The notes: generated by a model not told the origin, from the sequence alone. Numbered from the stretch's first letter, positions 35,601-44,294 are shown. The stretch is DNA of 59,180 nt from Silvanigrellales bacterium (GCA_020247005.1 JADCJN010000133.1:1-59180), one strand, 5' to 3'. A program made the numbers and translations.

Positions 35601-35989
35601 TTGTGCTGCACGCATGGAAAAAGCACCTTCCTCAAGGCGCTGTGCTCGTCTACTCCTCTCCGCGTGAATTCTGGAGCGCGGTGAGCGATGGACTGCTGAA
35701 ACCCAACGAGCTTCTGTGCGTGGTCACCGACCACTCTTTCGACGACACCGGAGGGGAAGACGACCCGCCTGCAGAACACGGCGCGTTTGAAAATGAAAGC
35801 ACAGGCCTCGCCTTTTTGGAATCCCTTCAGCAGCGCTTCCATCTGCCCGTGTTTCTTCAAACACACTTCGAATTTGACACGGCGACAAAAGCTCGGCTCG
35901 AAGGACGGCTCCTCGCAAAGAGGCCGCATTCCTTGGAAGAGCTTGAAGAGCGAGTGGAGACTCTTTCTCAAGGCGTCAAGACGAATTGA
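32696..35989 (+). CDS. Hybrid histidine kinase with SBP_bac_5-like input domain and two receivers
   Basis: A 1097-residue protein. Residues 1 to about 460 resemble extracellular solute-binding family 5 (the peptide/nickel-binding fold): the block FRFQLQEGLRFHDG then STDVLASLEA at 72-97 is the family's hallmark, yet there is no signal peptide or transmembrane helix, so sensing should be cytoplasmic, as in SgrR. Residues 490-560 are HisKA with H503 in MFAHDVRKPFS; 600-745 HATPase with NILTNALQ and GGTGLGLAIV, but the usual D-x-G-x-G ATP box is GNSHSFI. Two receivers follow: 810-930 with D868 and K920, and 958-1085 with D965/D966 and D1012. A triple PQGG run occurs at 394-405. It follows the 81-aa gene and is probably transcribed from the sigma-54 promoter. 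Confidence 0.85.
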   Translation: MSQETPSKGGGRRLSLHFDLLPAQSDLLAARCLAARSLLSATSELLCAPTTPGEHTFPLMRNYTVADGGRVFRFQLQEGLRFHDGSEVTSTDVLASLEASLEANASKEPFAKRNPIRAVKRLSKTKFEIQSDPGLGDLSAFLAELAVPILRKGDTAVPCGLYRVEKWSTDRIDLELNTYHGDAASVLFPFLSFVSVQASDTLATLLARRNVCVASRTLTFWNPHEVDANRVLRFPSPTGTVLVLALARSAASHVLALRETLSQLPGDAFVTFQSRWLEPLTGYFPEGHVLALNIEASTLTQAHTAVASPHASQEPLVVAVEEGFIPPAVLQEWQWFLSQKGTPLSFKMCQTGTSLELLAAERVDGVLAGLELSGTTPASRIESFFEALIPQCAPQGGPQGGPQGGELGALLRHARALANDRARGPQALRTFLRATLLKASIVPSCFIPEIVLLGEGVRTRGRASAHAGIDVRALVPAKAQVDEESLRRTKLEAITATTQMFAHDVRKPFSLLRMAMDLMLRAESLGEARNITERLLPEVDKAIENVNDMIEDLMEVGAARGLHARPTPAPTLVRSSLVEVFASRNAGDKDNDVAFRFELDTLPLLLVDPGRMQRVFSNILTNALQAVQAAQSKQSSSSIPSLSATKTTAPRGRPEIWVTGRTLPTEDDTAMVEIIIGNSHSFIEDEELPRIFEAFYTRGKRGGTGLGLAIVEKIVREHGGKISCRCTSESNDAPSSVEFLIHLPCAFSESSFAADAAADVELPSLSSGLVAHLGLAQKHPEATNTIAAMEQEARELEEIVARHLVHTEPFRLLVIDDEDLYRDALNLLIARSEKLRDVVRVEGVDGEQALRALLAATDFQPWDLVICDIDLGSNEADGFALVRLLRERGLRCDICVHSNQTGIENYRRALEEGADVFLPKPMSRVHFLKLLEETSRKRVRKDFRGQAATRGANKQDAQRRIAVVDDNFIVLHAWKKHLPQGAVLVYSSPREFWSAVSDGLLKPNELLCVVTDHSFDDTGGEDDPPAEHGAFENESTGLAFLESLQQRFHLPVFLQTHFEFDTATKARLEGRLLAKRPHSLEELEERVETLSQGVKTN
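33875..33910 (+). repeat. Three 12-bp tandem repeats encoding PQGG
   Basis: Three head-to-tail copies of cctcagggcgga, the last with one change, encode the PQGG triplet in the input domain of the hybrid kinase, near its end. Confidence 0.85.
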
Positions 35990-36118
35990 CACCCCGCTCA
36001 CTGGAAAAATCTGCCCCTTTCGATCATTGTCTACGGCAAGCTCCATTCAGTCAGAACGCGAATTCAAGGGCCCCGCCCAGAATCACCTCACTTTTTGAAC
36101 GAAAAGGGAACTCAAGAC

Positions 36119-36493
36119 ATGAAACTTTTCACCCTTGCGGCAAGCCTTCTCTCTCTGTCCTCGGCAGCGGCCATGGCCGACCAATGCCTGGTGCTCACAC
36201 CCTGGCAAAAGCAAAGAGCCGCCGATCTTATCAATCGCCAAGACATCAACAATCGGTTCGTTTTATCGCTGTGCGAGCCCTGTGGTCAGCGATGGGGTTC
36301 CTTGGTGCAGGTGCACCACCTTGGTTACGTCGCCTCTCCGGTGAGGGGCTATCTTCACCTGACCGTGAATGGCCGCGAAGCAGACATGGCATACACATAT
36401 GTGTACAACTACGTCGGCCGTTACTGGTTTAACGTGGGCATGGAAATCGGTTGCCCCGTGAGAGGCGTGACGCGCTACCTTCCGACTCGCTGA
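36119..36493 (+). CDS. Small secreted cysteine-containing protein
   Basis: A 124-residue protein with a classical signal peptide (MKLFTLAASLLSLSSAAAMA, cleavage before DQ). The mature domain of about 104 residues has a Cys near its start (QCLVLTP), a C-x-x-C pair in SLCEPCGQRW and a further Cys near the end (IGCPV), so disulfides or metal binding are likely. Many Tyr and Val residues suggest a beta-rich fold. The start at 36119 has AAGGGAA upstream. Unknown family; it converges with the AIM24 gene. Confidence 0.6.
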   Translation: MKLFTLAASLLSLSSAAAMADQCLVLTPWQKQRAADLINRQDINNRFVLSLCEPCGQRWGSLVQVHHLGYVASPVRGYLHLTVNGREADMAYTYVYNYVGRYWFNVGMEIGCPVRGVTRYLPTR

Positions 36494-36505
36494 CGTTGGT
36501 CGTTG

Positions 36506-37291
36506 TCAGTCGTTGTCGCCCATGAGCTGACCCAAGAAACCTCCGCTTTGTTCTCGCGTGCCGCCGCCCACCTGGGAGCTTGCCACAATACGATTGGCCA
36601 AGCGCGCGAAGGGAAGCGTCTGCAAGTAAACGAGGCCTGGGCCTTGGAGCGTTGCGAACCAGAGCCCCTCGCCGCCGAACAAGGCATTCTTGAAACCGCC
36701 CACAAACTGGATGTCAAAGTTCACAGAGGGCTCGAAGCCCACCACGCAACCCGTATCGACCCGGAGCTTTTGGCCGGGCTGAAGACGGTGTTCCACAATC
36801 GCGCCGCCCGCGTGCAAAAACGCAAGGCCGTCTCCAGAAAGTTTTTGGAGAATGAAGCCCTCGCCGCCAAAGAGGCCTGCCCCAAGCTTGCGGTTCAATG
36901 CGACAGAAACATCGGTGCCGCGCGCCGCGCAGAGAAAGGAATCTTTCTGAGCGAGGAAGGTGCCTCCCACGGTTTTAAGGTCGAGCGGAATGATTTTGCC
37001 AGGGTAGGGCGCTGCAAAGGCCACGTCGCTCCGTCGGTTTCCCAAATTCGTAAAGGTCGTGACAAAAAAGCTCTCGCCCGTCAGCATGCGGCCGGCGGCT
37101 TTCAAGAGCCCTCCAAAAAACCCCTTCCCCCCGGCGCCTGCCATCGACGTCTGCATGTCGATGCCGTCGTCCATGTAGAAAAAGTTTCCAGCCTCAGCCA
37201 CAACCTGTTCGTTGGGGTCGAGGGTCACAATGACCCCCTGCATGTCGTCGCCCACAAGGCGGTAGTCGATGACGTCACTTTGTTGTGTCAT
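36506..37291 (-). CDS. AIM24 family (TIGR00266-like) protein
   Basis: The 261-residue protein matches the AIM24/YnhF-like beta-prism family: repeated beta-strand motifs such as QGVIVTLDPNEQVVAEAGNFFYMDDGI, MLTGESFF, ALFGGEGLWFATLQGPG and the terminal VYLQTLPFARLA. These proteins are soluble and widespread; the mitochondrial homologue supports inner membrane organisation, the bacterial role is poorly defined. AAAGGAG stands nine bases before the ATG at 37291. It is divergent from the TPR gene. Confidence 0.83.
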   Translation of the reverse strand: MTQQSDVIDYRLVGDDMQGVIVTLDPNEQVVAEAGNFFYMDDGIDMQTSMAGAGGKGFFGGLLKAAGRMLTGESFFVTTFTNLGNRRSDVAFAAPYPGKIIPLDLKTVGGTFLAQKDSFLCAARGTDVSVALNRKLGAGLFGGEGFILQKLSGDGLAFLHAGGAIVEHRLQPGQKLRVDTGCVVGFEPSVNFDIQFVGGFKNALFGGEGLWFATLQGPGLVYLQTLPFARLANRIVASSQVGGGTREQSGGFLGQLMGDND

Positions 37292-37478
37292 GGGAAGGCA
37301 CTCCTTTGCTGTGGTGTTCGGGTGTAGAACAGGCTCAACCGCCCGACGAATTCCATGGGGCCTTCGAAAATGCCAGAGACCCCTTGTGCGCTCAAGATGC
37401 TCGCCCAAGGCGCAGGCTCGTGCTAAAAAGGTGCTCCGAGATGAGGCGCAGCCTCACTGCCCCTTGCGAGGACTCTTC

Positions 37479-39029
37479 ATGCCTCAGTCCGCACTCGAAG
37501 TGAGCTTCGAAGACCTTGACCTTGTGCGCGAGCGCCAACAACACCTTGCGGCGTTTGTGGCCGAGGCAAAAACGTGGAGCAAGCTTCAGTGGCAAACGCC
37601 TCCCTGCCAGCACGCCTACACGACGCGCCTGCGGGCACTCGTTGATTTTGGTTTCGTGGCCGACGCCTGTGGGCTTTCAGAAACCCTCCTTGCGCAGATG
37701 CCCACAGCTTTTCCAGGCCGTGCTCTGGTGCAAGCCTACATGGCGCATGCAGAAACCGCCCGAAAAATCAAAATACCAAAACAGAAGGAACTCTACGCGG
37801 CCTTGCAAGCAAGCACCTGCGCGCTGGAACGTGGCCATGGATTTGCCGGCACGTCGCTCATCGCGCTCTTGGAAGGCGACTTCGAGAACGCCCGTGCCGA
37901 TATTGGGCGCGCGAGATATTTTTTCCAAGAAGCCGGCCAAAACCTGGACGTCTGGAAAATGGACATCCGGGAAATCATGCTTCTCCGGTTCGCCAACAAC
38001 TACACGGCCGCATCAGAGGCCTGCCGCCGCATTCTCGATCTCTTGACCACGTGTCCGCAACGCGAAAAAATCGACGCCACAGCGGTTCGCATTTCACTTC
38101 TCGCCACACTCGCTTCAAACGCGCTAGAAATGGGAAACCTTGCGGAAGCCCTGCGTGTGTTGAAGGGCGCAGCCCGACTTGCCAGGGCCTTGCCCGAGTC
38201 ACAAGCATCGGTTTACGCCCTGAGCCAGTATGGAAACGCTCTCCAAAAAGCGGGTCGCGACACGGAAGCCATTGCCTGGCTGCAAGAGGCGTCGTCTCGG
38301 CAACGCGTTGTGGAGCCCGCGGCCCACCTGAACACCCAAAGCATCCTGCTGCGGTGCTTTCTTTCGGTAAAACGATGGACTTCGGCCCTTGCCTTGGCTC
38401 AAGAGATGCTCGCTTCCCGCATGCACGGGGTCGACCCTGAACTCCGCTCGGAAATAGAGACACTCGCCTGCTCGCTTCAAACGTCACTGTTTCTCGTCGA
38501 TGCCCCGTCGCGCCTTGTTTGCCCAACGTCCATCGGCACGAGCGAAGAAAGCCTGCGTGCCCGCGCCGCTTTCTTCGCTGTCTGCAGTTTCATGGAGTCG
38601 GCACACGTCAAAATCATTGCCGCGCGAAATTCCACGCCGACCGGAGCGGCTCCAGGCCGCCAAAGTCGGCTTGTTTGGGACACGGGGAACGAACGTCTTG
38701 TTGTTCACCATGCCGACGGCCGCGTGGCAGAACACGACGCCCGCGCAGGCACCGCGCTCGTGGCGGCTTTGCAAAAGCTGGTGAGCCACGCCCCCCAGGA
38801 AGTTTCCTTGGCAGATCTTTTTCCTGCCCTGCCAGGCGAACACCCTCGTTCCACGGCACGACGCCGTCAGCGTGCCGTAAAAACCCTCGTGGAAGAGATC
38901 CGTTGCGCAGAACGCAATGGCATCAACGCCCTCGCGCTTTGCTCGGGCCTCACGGTTTCTGTTCTTGCGAACCCCTTTTCCCCTCACGATTCCGACCGCA
39001 TCCATTCTTTTCCGGAGGTGACATCATGA
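37479..39029 (+). CDS. TPR-containing protein of unknown function
   Basis: A 516-residue soluble helical protein. From about 60 to 350 it shows repeated helix-turn-helix units with TPR-like spacing of small residues (for example LLATLASNALEMGNLAEALRVLKGAARLA and YALSQYGNALQKAGRDTEAIAWL). The C-terminal 170 residues differ: they include SRLVWDTGNERLVVHHADGRV, then RRRQRAVKTLVEEIR, which could be a winged-helix-like DNA-binding region similar to transcription regulators of the SARP/OmpR type. No enzyme motif is present. The stop overlaps the start of the downstream lipoprotein (ATGA), hinting at joint production. Confidence 0.6.
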   Translation: MPQSALEVSFEDLDLVRERQQHLAAFVAEAKTWSKLQWQTPPCQHAYTTRLRALVDFGFVADACGLSETLLAQMPTAFPGRALVQAYMAHAETARKIKIPKQKELYAALQASTCALERGHGFAGTSLIALLEGDFENARADIGRARYFFQEAGQNLDVWKMDIREIMLLRFANNYTAASEACRRILDLLTTCPQREKIDATAVRISLLATLASNALEMGNLAEALRVLKGAARLARALPESQASVYALSQYGNALQKAGRDTEAIAWLQEASSRQRVVEPAAHLNTQSILLRCFLSVKRWTSALALAQEMLASRMHGVDPELRSEIETLACSLQTSLFLVDAPSRLVCPTSIGTSEESLRARAAFFAVCSFMESAHVKIIAARNSTPTGAAPGRQSRLVWDTGNERLVVHHADGRVAEHDARAGTALVAALQKLVSHAPQEVSLADLFPALPGEHPRSTARRRQRAVKTLVEEIRCAERNGINALALCSGLTVSVLANPFSPHDSDRIHSFPEVTS

Positions 39030-40333
39030 TTCGCACAAGCCCCTTTTCCAGAGTGTTTTTTTCGCTTGGCGTCGCAGTCAGCCTGACGGCCTGCGGCGCT
39101 CTGACCCCCCAGGCCCAGCTTCACCCCCTGCCTACCGACAGCCACCACAACGACGCACTTGGCACGAGCCGGGTGCAGCAGATTGTTCGCAACTTTCCTT
39201 CGTTTGTGGATGCGATGCGCTTTCGGTCGGAACACCCAACCCGTTTGCCCTCAACATGGAAAGCGAATCTGGGCCTTGGCCAACAAAGCGGACGCTTCAA
39301 CACGGCGTCGGGTGGCCTGGGCGATGTCTTGTTCGATTTTGTGCTGGCCCAAGAGCTCGGACTGGAACCCACCGTTGCCGACCCTTCCAAAGACATCATG
39401 GACGTTCGCATGTCACTTGCCGACACAGCCACACGTGAAACCCTCACAGGGCGCATTGTTCTTTGGGTGCCCACGCGTGTGACGGAAGCAGGTTGGCAGC
39501 CCGCAGTGGTTCCTGGAACTTTCGGAACTCCATTTGCAGGAAGTGCGCTGCCCTTGGCCGACGTCACTGCGCACAAGACCCTGGCACGAGCGGCCTGGGT
39601 GTCGGTTGCCGCCAAGGTCAGAGCCGCAAGAGCTGCGAGTGCTGCAAGTGCGGGGCTTCCTCCACAGGCGGCCATCACACTCGCTTTCGAAGACCCTCGC
39701 TTTCCGGACGGCAACAAAGAGCGTCTCAAGCCACTTCTCACACTCAAGCCCCGAGCCCAGGCTTTTCAGGTGTCGACGTTCGACCCTCGGTTCGTGGGGA
39801 GCTCGGCGTTTTTCTGGTCACCTGTTGGCTCAAACTTGCTCAGGCAAACCTTTGTGCCGCTGACGGTTGGAAAAGCGTTCTACGGGTATCGCACGCCCTT
39901 CGCCTTTTCGGGGGATGTCGCCCTTCCCCGCACAGGAGCTTCGCTCCGTTTCGCTCTCGACGGCGTGGGCGTCCTTGGTGTCGGACAAGATGCGTCAAGC
40001 AGAACGCCTCTTCTTGGGCACTACGCTCCCAAGCGTTTCACTCTGACAAACACGCAAAGCACAGCGATGCCCTTCAAAATTCACAGCGTAAAAGCTACGG
40101 CCGAAGGGGTGTCAGCCGAACGGACGATTTTTCAGGGAACTCTTGCCCCAGGACGCGAGCAAACCGTACCCGTTGCGAGCCTCGAGTCTTTGTCTCCACG
40201 CGATTTCCGAACCGAGAAGCCTTACTACCACTTCATTGTTCTTGAGTCTGGCGGTGAACAAACAGTCGTGAGCGTTCTGGCGCAAGGCTTCCTTGGCGAC
40301 CCCATTGGACGCGGCTTCACGTTTCCTTATTGA
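39026..40333 (+). CDS. Lipoprotein of unknown function
   Basis: A 435-residue protein with signal peptide and lipobox LTAC-G at about residues 20-24 (VAVSLTACGALT). The mature chain has an Ala-rich central segment (VRAARAASAASAG at about 193-205) and a C-terminal half of beta-strands, with no recognised domain. GGAGG lies just before the ATG, which overlaps the TPR gene stop. It may be the membrane partner of the TPR protein. Confidence 0.65.
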   Translation: MIRTSPFSRVFFSLGVAVSLTACGALTPQAQLHPLPTDSHHNDALGTSRVQQIVRNFPSFVDAMRFRSEHPTRLPSTWKANLGLGQQSGRFNTASGGLGDVLFDFVLAQELGLEPTVADPSKDIMDVRMSLADTATRETLTGRIVLWVPTRVTEAGWQPAVVPGTFGTPFAGSALPLADVTAHKTLARAAWVSVAAKVRAARAASAASAGLPPQAAITLAFEDPRFPDGNKERLKPLLTLKPRAQAFQVSTFDPRFVGSSAFFWSPVGSNLLRQTFVPLTVGKAFYGYRTPFAFSGDVALPRTGASLRFALDGVGVLGVGQDASSRTPLLGHYAPKRFTLTNTQSTAMPFKIHSVKATAEGVSAERTIFQGTLAPGREQTVPVASLESLSPRDFRTEKPYYHFIVLESGGEQTVVSVLAQGFLGDPIGRGFTFPY

Positions 40334-40440
40334 GAGTTTCTACCAAGGCTCCAAAACCTGGCAACAGCATCTCGGGCACGCCAGCGACACGCCGCAACCT
40401 GTTGAATTTTTTTATTTCTATTCCTAAGGCCAAACGGTCA

Positions 40441-40566
40441 GCCTCTGAGGCCGTTGAGAAGGGCCTCCAAACCTCCGTATGTTCCTTTTGAGGAAGGAAA
40501 GTGCCTTTCTCGATTTGAAACAAGGCTCCGCACTCTTGAGTGCGGACACACGAGGAGGGATGGCAT
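40441..40566 (+). promoter_or_regulatory. Hairpin-rich 5' leader of a secreted protein gene
   Basis: Five inverted repeats occur in 126 bases: GCCTC-T-GAGGC (40441-40451), which competes with GAGGCC/GGCCTC (40447-40467); CCTT/AAGG around 40485-40498; GAAAG-TGC-CTTTC around 40497-40509; and the perfect CCGCACTCTTGAGTGCGG (40528-40545, 7-bp stem with CTTG tetraloop). The last lies six bases before the GAGGAGGG ribosome binding site. Overlapping pairings suggest an mRNA switch or stabiliser, but no known riboswitch motif is recognised. Confidence 0.45.
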
Positions 40567-41172
40567 ATGTCAATGAATATGAAAATCGAGGCACAGGGAA
40601 CACGCGGACGCTCGTTTTTTGGAAAAGGAATTCACGCATTGCTTCTTGGAAGCGCGACGGCCGCCGCATCCTTCGCACCCACAATTGCCTTCGCGGAAGA
40701 CTGCACCCGTTACTTTAACGGTGTGTGGAACGGTTTTCCTGGCGACACCTACGGCGCCGGGCACAATTTTTACATCAAAGGTTCTCGGGTCACCGCTCGC
40801 GGTGCAAGCGCCTACACCTCGTACGCGGCTGCGCCGTCTTACCGCTCTGACATGACGCTGGCGCAGAAGGCTCGGCTCGACTTCTTTTACGCAGGCATGA
40901 ATGCCGGACGGACCGTGCTGGAAGGCGCCTTCAAGGACGTCTTTCCGAGCCGAGCAGATGGCGCCATTGACGCGACCACGTTCCGGATTCACCGCAACGG
41001 CAGAGTGGAGCTCGTGCTCAATGCTTGGGGCAACGTCGCTTCCGACCTCACCAACGTTCAGTGTTTCCCTGGGCACGGCAGCAGCGGTTTCGTGCTGCAA
41101 GGCCAAAGCCGCACGTCGAGCCACGGCGTGAACATGTGGACGTTCTTCATTGCTCCTCAATGGCTTATTTGA
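40567..41172 (+). CDS. Secreted protein of unknown function
   Basis: A 201-residue protein with a Tat-less signal peptide (HALLLGSATAAASFAPTIAFA, cleavage before EDC). The mature part begins ED-Cys, has a second Cys near the end (VQCFPGHG) and is rich in Gly, Ser, Tyr and Phe. The ATG at 40567 has GAGGAGGGATGG close upstream. No family recognised. The gene is preceded by a hairpin-rich leader, which suggests post-transcriptional control, and converges with the fumarase gene. Confidence 0.6.
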   Translation: MSMNMKIEAQGTRGRSFFGKGIHALLLGSATAAASFAPTIAFAEDCTRYFNGVWNGFPGDTYGAGHNFYIKGSRVTARGASAYTSYAAAPSYRSDMTLAQKARLDFFYAGMNAGRTVLEGAFKDVFPSRADGAIDATTFRIHRNGRVELVLNAWGNVASDLTNVQCFPGHGSSGFVLQGQSRTSSHGVNMWTFFIAPQWLI

Positions 41173-41193
41173 AATATGGTGCGCGTCGGCGGC

Positions 41194-42855
41194 TCAAGAC
41201 TTTTTGTACTTCGCAAAGAAGTCGTTCCCTTTGTCGTCGACAATAACGAACGCAGGGAAGTCTTCCACTTCGATTTTCCACACGGCTTCCATTCCGAGTT
41301 CCGGAAAATCGAGCACGTTGACGCTGCGAATGCAGTCGCGCCCCAAACGGGCCGCCGGGCCTCCAATGGAACCGAGGTAAAACCCCCCGTGAGCTTTGCA
41401 GCTCGCGGTGACCTGCGGCGTACGGTTTCCCTTTCCGAGCATCACGAGCGAGGCGCCCAGCGCCTGAAACTCGGGAACGTAAGGGTCCATGCGTTCCGAG
41501 GTGGTTGGTCCAAAACTCCCAGAGGCATGCCCCTCGGGGGTTTTGGCAGGACCCGCATAGTACACGGGAAATTTTTTCATGTAGTCGGGCATGGCACCCC
41601 CGCCGCGCACACGCTCGGCGATTTTCGCATGGGCGATGTCGCGAGCGACAATGAGTGGCCCCGAAAGCATGACCCTCGTAGACACGGGGAGTTGTGCGAG
41701 CGTGGCGCGCAGCTCTTCCATGGGCCTATTGAGGTCGACACGCACGGCCTCCGTCGCCGCACCGCCTGCGCCAGCCACGGCTCCCTTCACATCACCTGGC
41801 AAAAAATGCGCCGGATTTTCTTCGAGCTGTTCAAGAAACAAACCTTCCCGGGTGATTTTCCCCTTCATCTGCCGGTCGGCGCTGCAACTCACTCCCATGG
41901 CAACCGGGCAGGAAGCACCGTGCCGAGGCAGCCGAATGACACGGACATCGTGAACGAAATATTTACCGCCGAACTGCGCGCCAATACCCGTTTCACGAGC
42001 CCACTTTTCAATGTTCTTTTCCATTTCCAGGTCGCGCCATGCCCGCCCCGAGGCATTGCCCGAGGTTGGAAGGTGATCGAGATAATGGCACGACGCGAGC
42101 TTCACGGTCTTTGTCACCGTTTCGGCCGAGGTGCCTCCAATAACGAAGGCCAGGTGGTAGGGCGGGCAGGCCGCCGTACCGAGCGTGGAAATGGCCTCGC
42201 GCACGAAGGTTTCCATGGAGGCGGGATTCAAAAGGCTTTTCGTCTTTTGGTAAAGGTAGGTTTTGTTGGCAGAGCCACCACCCTTGGCAATGAAAAGAAA
42301 TTCGTAGCTGTCACCCTTGGAGGCGAGAATGTCGACTTGCGCAGGCAAGTTCGTGCCCGTATTTTTTTCGTCGTACATAGAGAGCGGCGCGAGCTGCGAG
42401 TAGCGCAGATTCTTTTTTTGGTAGGTTTCAAAAATACCGCGCGAAAGGGCATCTTCGTCGTCGCCTTCCACCAACACCCTGTCGCCGCGCTTCGCGTAAA
42501 CAATAGGTGTTCCTGTGTCTTGGCACGAAGGGAACACGCGCTCGGCGGAAATCACGGCGTTGCGCAGAAGCTCGAGTGCCACGAAGCGGTCGTTGTCAGA
42601 CGCATTCGGGTCTTTCAGAATTTCGGACAGTCCGTGAAGGTGACTTGCACGCAAGAGATGTGAGACATCGTCGAACGCCTCCGCGGCAAGGCGCGTGAGC
42701 GCTTCTGGCTTCACGACAAGAAATTCCCTTGCGCCCACTTTTTCGACGGTCACCAAGTTGGCACTGTCTCCGACCCCCGGGCCGCCATCGATTTTTCGGT
42801 AAAGTGTGTGGTCCTTCATCTTCTCGAAAAGCGGCTGAAAGGCGTAGTCGACCAT
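41194..42855 (-). CDS. Fumarate hydratase class I
   Basis: The 553-residue enzyme is an iron-sulfur (FumA/FumB type) fumarase that interconverts fumarate and malate in the TCA cycle. It shows the three cluster cysteines in [20 protein letters not shown] and [18 protein letters not shown], the substrate loop GGGSANK, the C-terminal swivel domain with [15 protein letters not shown], and GPTTSERMD, all as in the family and of usual length. AGGAG precedes the ATG. It lies 21 bases downstream of the CpeT-domain gene on the same strand, so a shared transcript is possible although the functions do not obviously match. The symbol fumA/fumB is not assigned because the two are not separable here. Confidence 0.93.
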   Translation of the reverse strand: MVDYAFQPLFEKMKDHTLYRKIDGGPGVGDSANLVTVEKVGAREFLVVKPEALTRLAAEAFDDVSHLLRASHLHGLSEILKDPNASDNDRFVALELLRNAVISAERVFPSCQDTGTPIVYAKRGDRVLVEGDDEDALSRGIFETYQKKNLRYSQLAPLSMYDEKNTGTNLPAQVDILASKGDSYEFLFIAKGGGSANKTYLYQKTKSLLNPASMETFVREAISTLGTAACPPYHLAFVIGGTSAETVTKTVKLASCHYLDHLPTSGNASGRAWRDLEMEKNIEKWARETGIGAQFGGKYFVHDVRVIRLPRHGASCPVAMGVSCSADRQMKGKITREGLFLEQLEENPAHFLPGDVKGAVAGAGGAATEAVRVDLNRPMEELRATLAQLPVSTRVMLSGPLIVARDIAHAKIAERVRGGGAMPDYMKKFPVYYAGPAKTPEGHASGSFGPTTSERMDPYVPEFQALGASLVMLGKGNRTPQVTASCKAHGGFYLGSIGGPAARLGRDCIRSVNVLDFPELGMEAVWKIEVEDFPAFVIVDDKGNDFFAKYKKS

Positions 42856-42876
42856 AAAGGCTCCTGAGGGCTTTTG

Positions 42877-44154
42877 TTACTTTCTAACGTAGACGTAAGG
42901 GCCCACCTTGGAGCCCGCGACCTGAAGGCCGGCAGCATCGTACCAACGTTCCCACACTTCGTACGCACCGTCTTTCAGCAACTCGTCAATTTCCAGAGTT
43001 GTCGCTCCAGCATATGTCGAGGCGCACCCCCCTTCGGGTGTGCGGCCTACAAAGCCATTTTTATCGGCGTCGAGGCGAAAGGTCAGGAAGCACGCGTCGT
43101 CACGCGTGAAGGGAATGGCAAGACCCGCAACCGGCATCCGCACTTCGCGCGGCTGGCGGCAGAGGCCCTTGAGGCCCTGGCCTGCGTTCGCGTCAATGGC
43201 GTGCGAAAAGAGCCTCAAGACGCCTTCAGCGTTGCGGTCCACTTCATAAATACGTTGGCGAAGCAGCGAGCGCTCGCCCGCTTTCACGTTTTGTTCCACG
43301 TAAAGGGTGCGAGTGCTCGGTAAGGTGCTGAGCGAAACCAGGCAGATGTCGTTGCTCACCAATGCGAAGTCGGCGGGGGCCGCCTGCACTTGTGCTTCGT
43401 TTGTGGCGAAGCCGGTGAGCGTGCCTGCAAGTGCAACCGCTTCCGGGTCCTGCACCACGCCGGAGGCCACCTTTCGGAAGCGGTAACCACCGTCGACGGC
43501 ACCCCAAACCTGCGTGCCGTCGGCACCCCAGCCTTGGTCCCAGCTGTTCATGAAGTCTTTGCCCAAGGAAACCTTGGACGACACGGCCACGGCGCCATTG
43601 TGCGTGCTTGGGCAGCGGCCCTCTGGCGTGCCACCAACGTACTTGTCGCCGACAGGGCGCAAGCTCACCGTACACTTGCCCGACTCGAAACCCGTTACGG
43701 GCACGCGGCGAGAGGTTTCAGGAGCGTCGCAAAGGCCCTTGAAGCTTTTGGCGGCATCATTTTCAAAAACCGTAGAGGTGATTGTGCCCTGAAGGGGATT
43801 CGCAGCGACCTTCATGAAGCGCTGGCGGTAAGGGCGCGCCTTGTTCAAAGAAATGGCTTGCTCGAGGTAAAGATAAATGGCCCCTCGCGCAGCGACAGGC
43901 TCGCCACGGGCGTCTGTGGGAGTCACCCGGCAATGGCGCACTGTCACGTCGTAGTAGTCTTTGCTTTCAAGGCTGTGGAGCGACGAGTCCATGGTGCCTT
44001 CCAGGTAGGAGGCGACCCGTTCCGCATGCGCCGGCAACGAGAGCGGCACCGCAAGGGCTCGCACAGGCGCAAGCCCTCCTCCGAACAAAAACGCCCCAGC
44101 TGAAAGGCCTAAGGCGAACGCACGACGGCGGTTGGCGGAGATTCTGAGCGTCAT
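42877..44154 (-). CDS. Secreted protein with two CpeT/CpcT-like domains
   Basis: A 425-residue protein with a signal peptide (AFALGLSAGAFLFGGGL, cleavage near ALAV) and two CpeT-like halves. Residues about 42-228 contain IYLYLEQAISLNKARPYRQR, a Cys in GKCTVSLRPVGDKYVGGTPEGRC, and a W-D-x-G...W-G ending in GGYRFRK. Residues about 238-425 repeat this (LYVEQNVKAG, CFLTFRLDADKNGFVGRTPEGGC, GPYVYVRK). CpeT/CpcT are bilin lyases of phycobiliproteins in cyanobacteria; in non-photosynthetic bacteria this fold is of unknown role and probably binds another ligand. AAAGGAG precedes the ATG. Confidence 0.78.
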   Translation of the reverse strand: MTLRISANRRRAFALGLSAGAFLFGGGLAPVRALAVPLSLPAHAERVASYLEGTMDSSLHSLESKDYYDVTVRHCRVTPTDARGEPVAARGAIYLYLEQAISLNKARPYRQRFMKVAANPLQGTITSTVFENDAAKSFKGLCDAPETSRRVPVTGFESGKCTVSLRPVGDKYVGGTPEGRCPSTHNGAVAVSSKVSLGKDFMNSWDQGWGADGTQVWGAVDGGYRFRKVASGVVQDPEAVALAGTLTGFATNEAQVQAAPADFALVSNDICLVSLSTLPSTRTLYVEQNVKAGERSLLRQRIYEVDRNAEGVLRLFSHAIDANAGQGLKGLCRQPREVRMPVAGLAIPFTRDDACFLTFRLDADKNGFVGRTPEGGCASTYAGATTLEIDELLKDGAYEVWERWYDAAGLQVAGSKVGPYVYVRK

Positions 44155-44294
44155 AAGGGACTCCTTTTCACAATGAGCCCAGGTTTTATCAGGAGACTTC
44201 TTGAAAAGACAACTGAGAAGTCCTCAAACTCGACGCTCTTCTTCGTTTGTGCTAACCACTTCGCATCGAAAAACACACCGAGAGACAAAGAGAC

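Noticed and set aside
41176-42663. Long open frame on the plus strand (about 495 codons) opposite the fumarase gene
   Set aside because: It is wholly antisense to a clear class I fumarase, has no family likeness, and its composition (many His, Arg, Phe) is typical of a mirror frame in GC-rich DNA.
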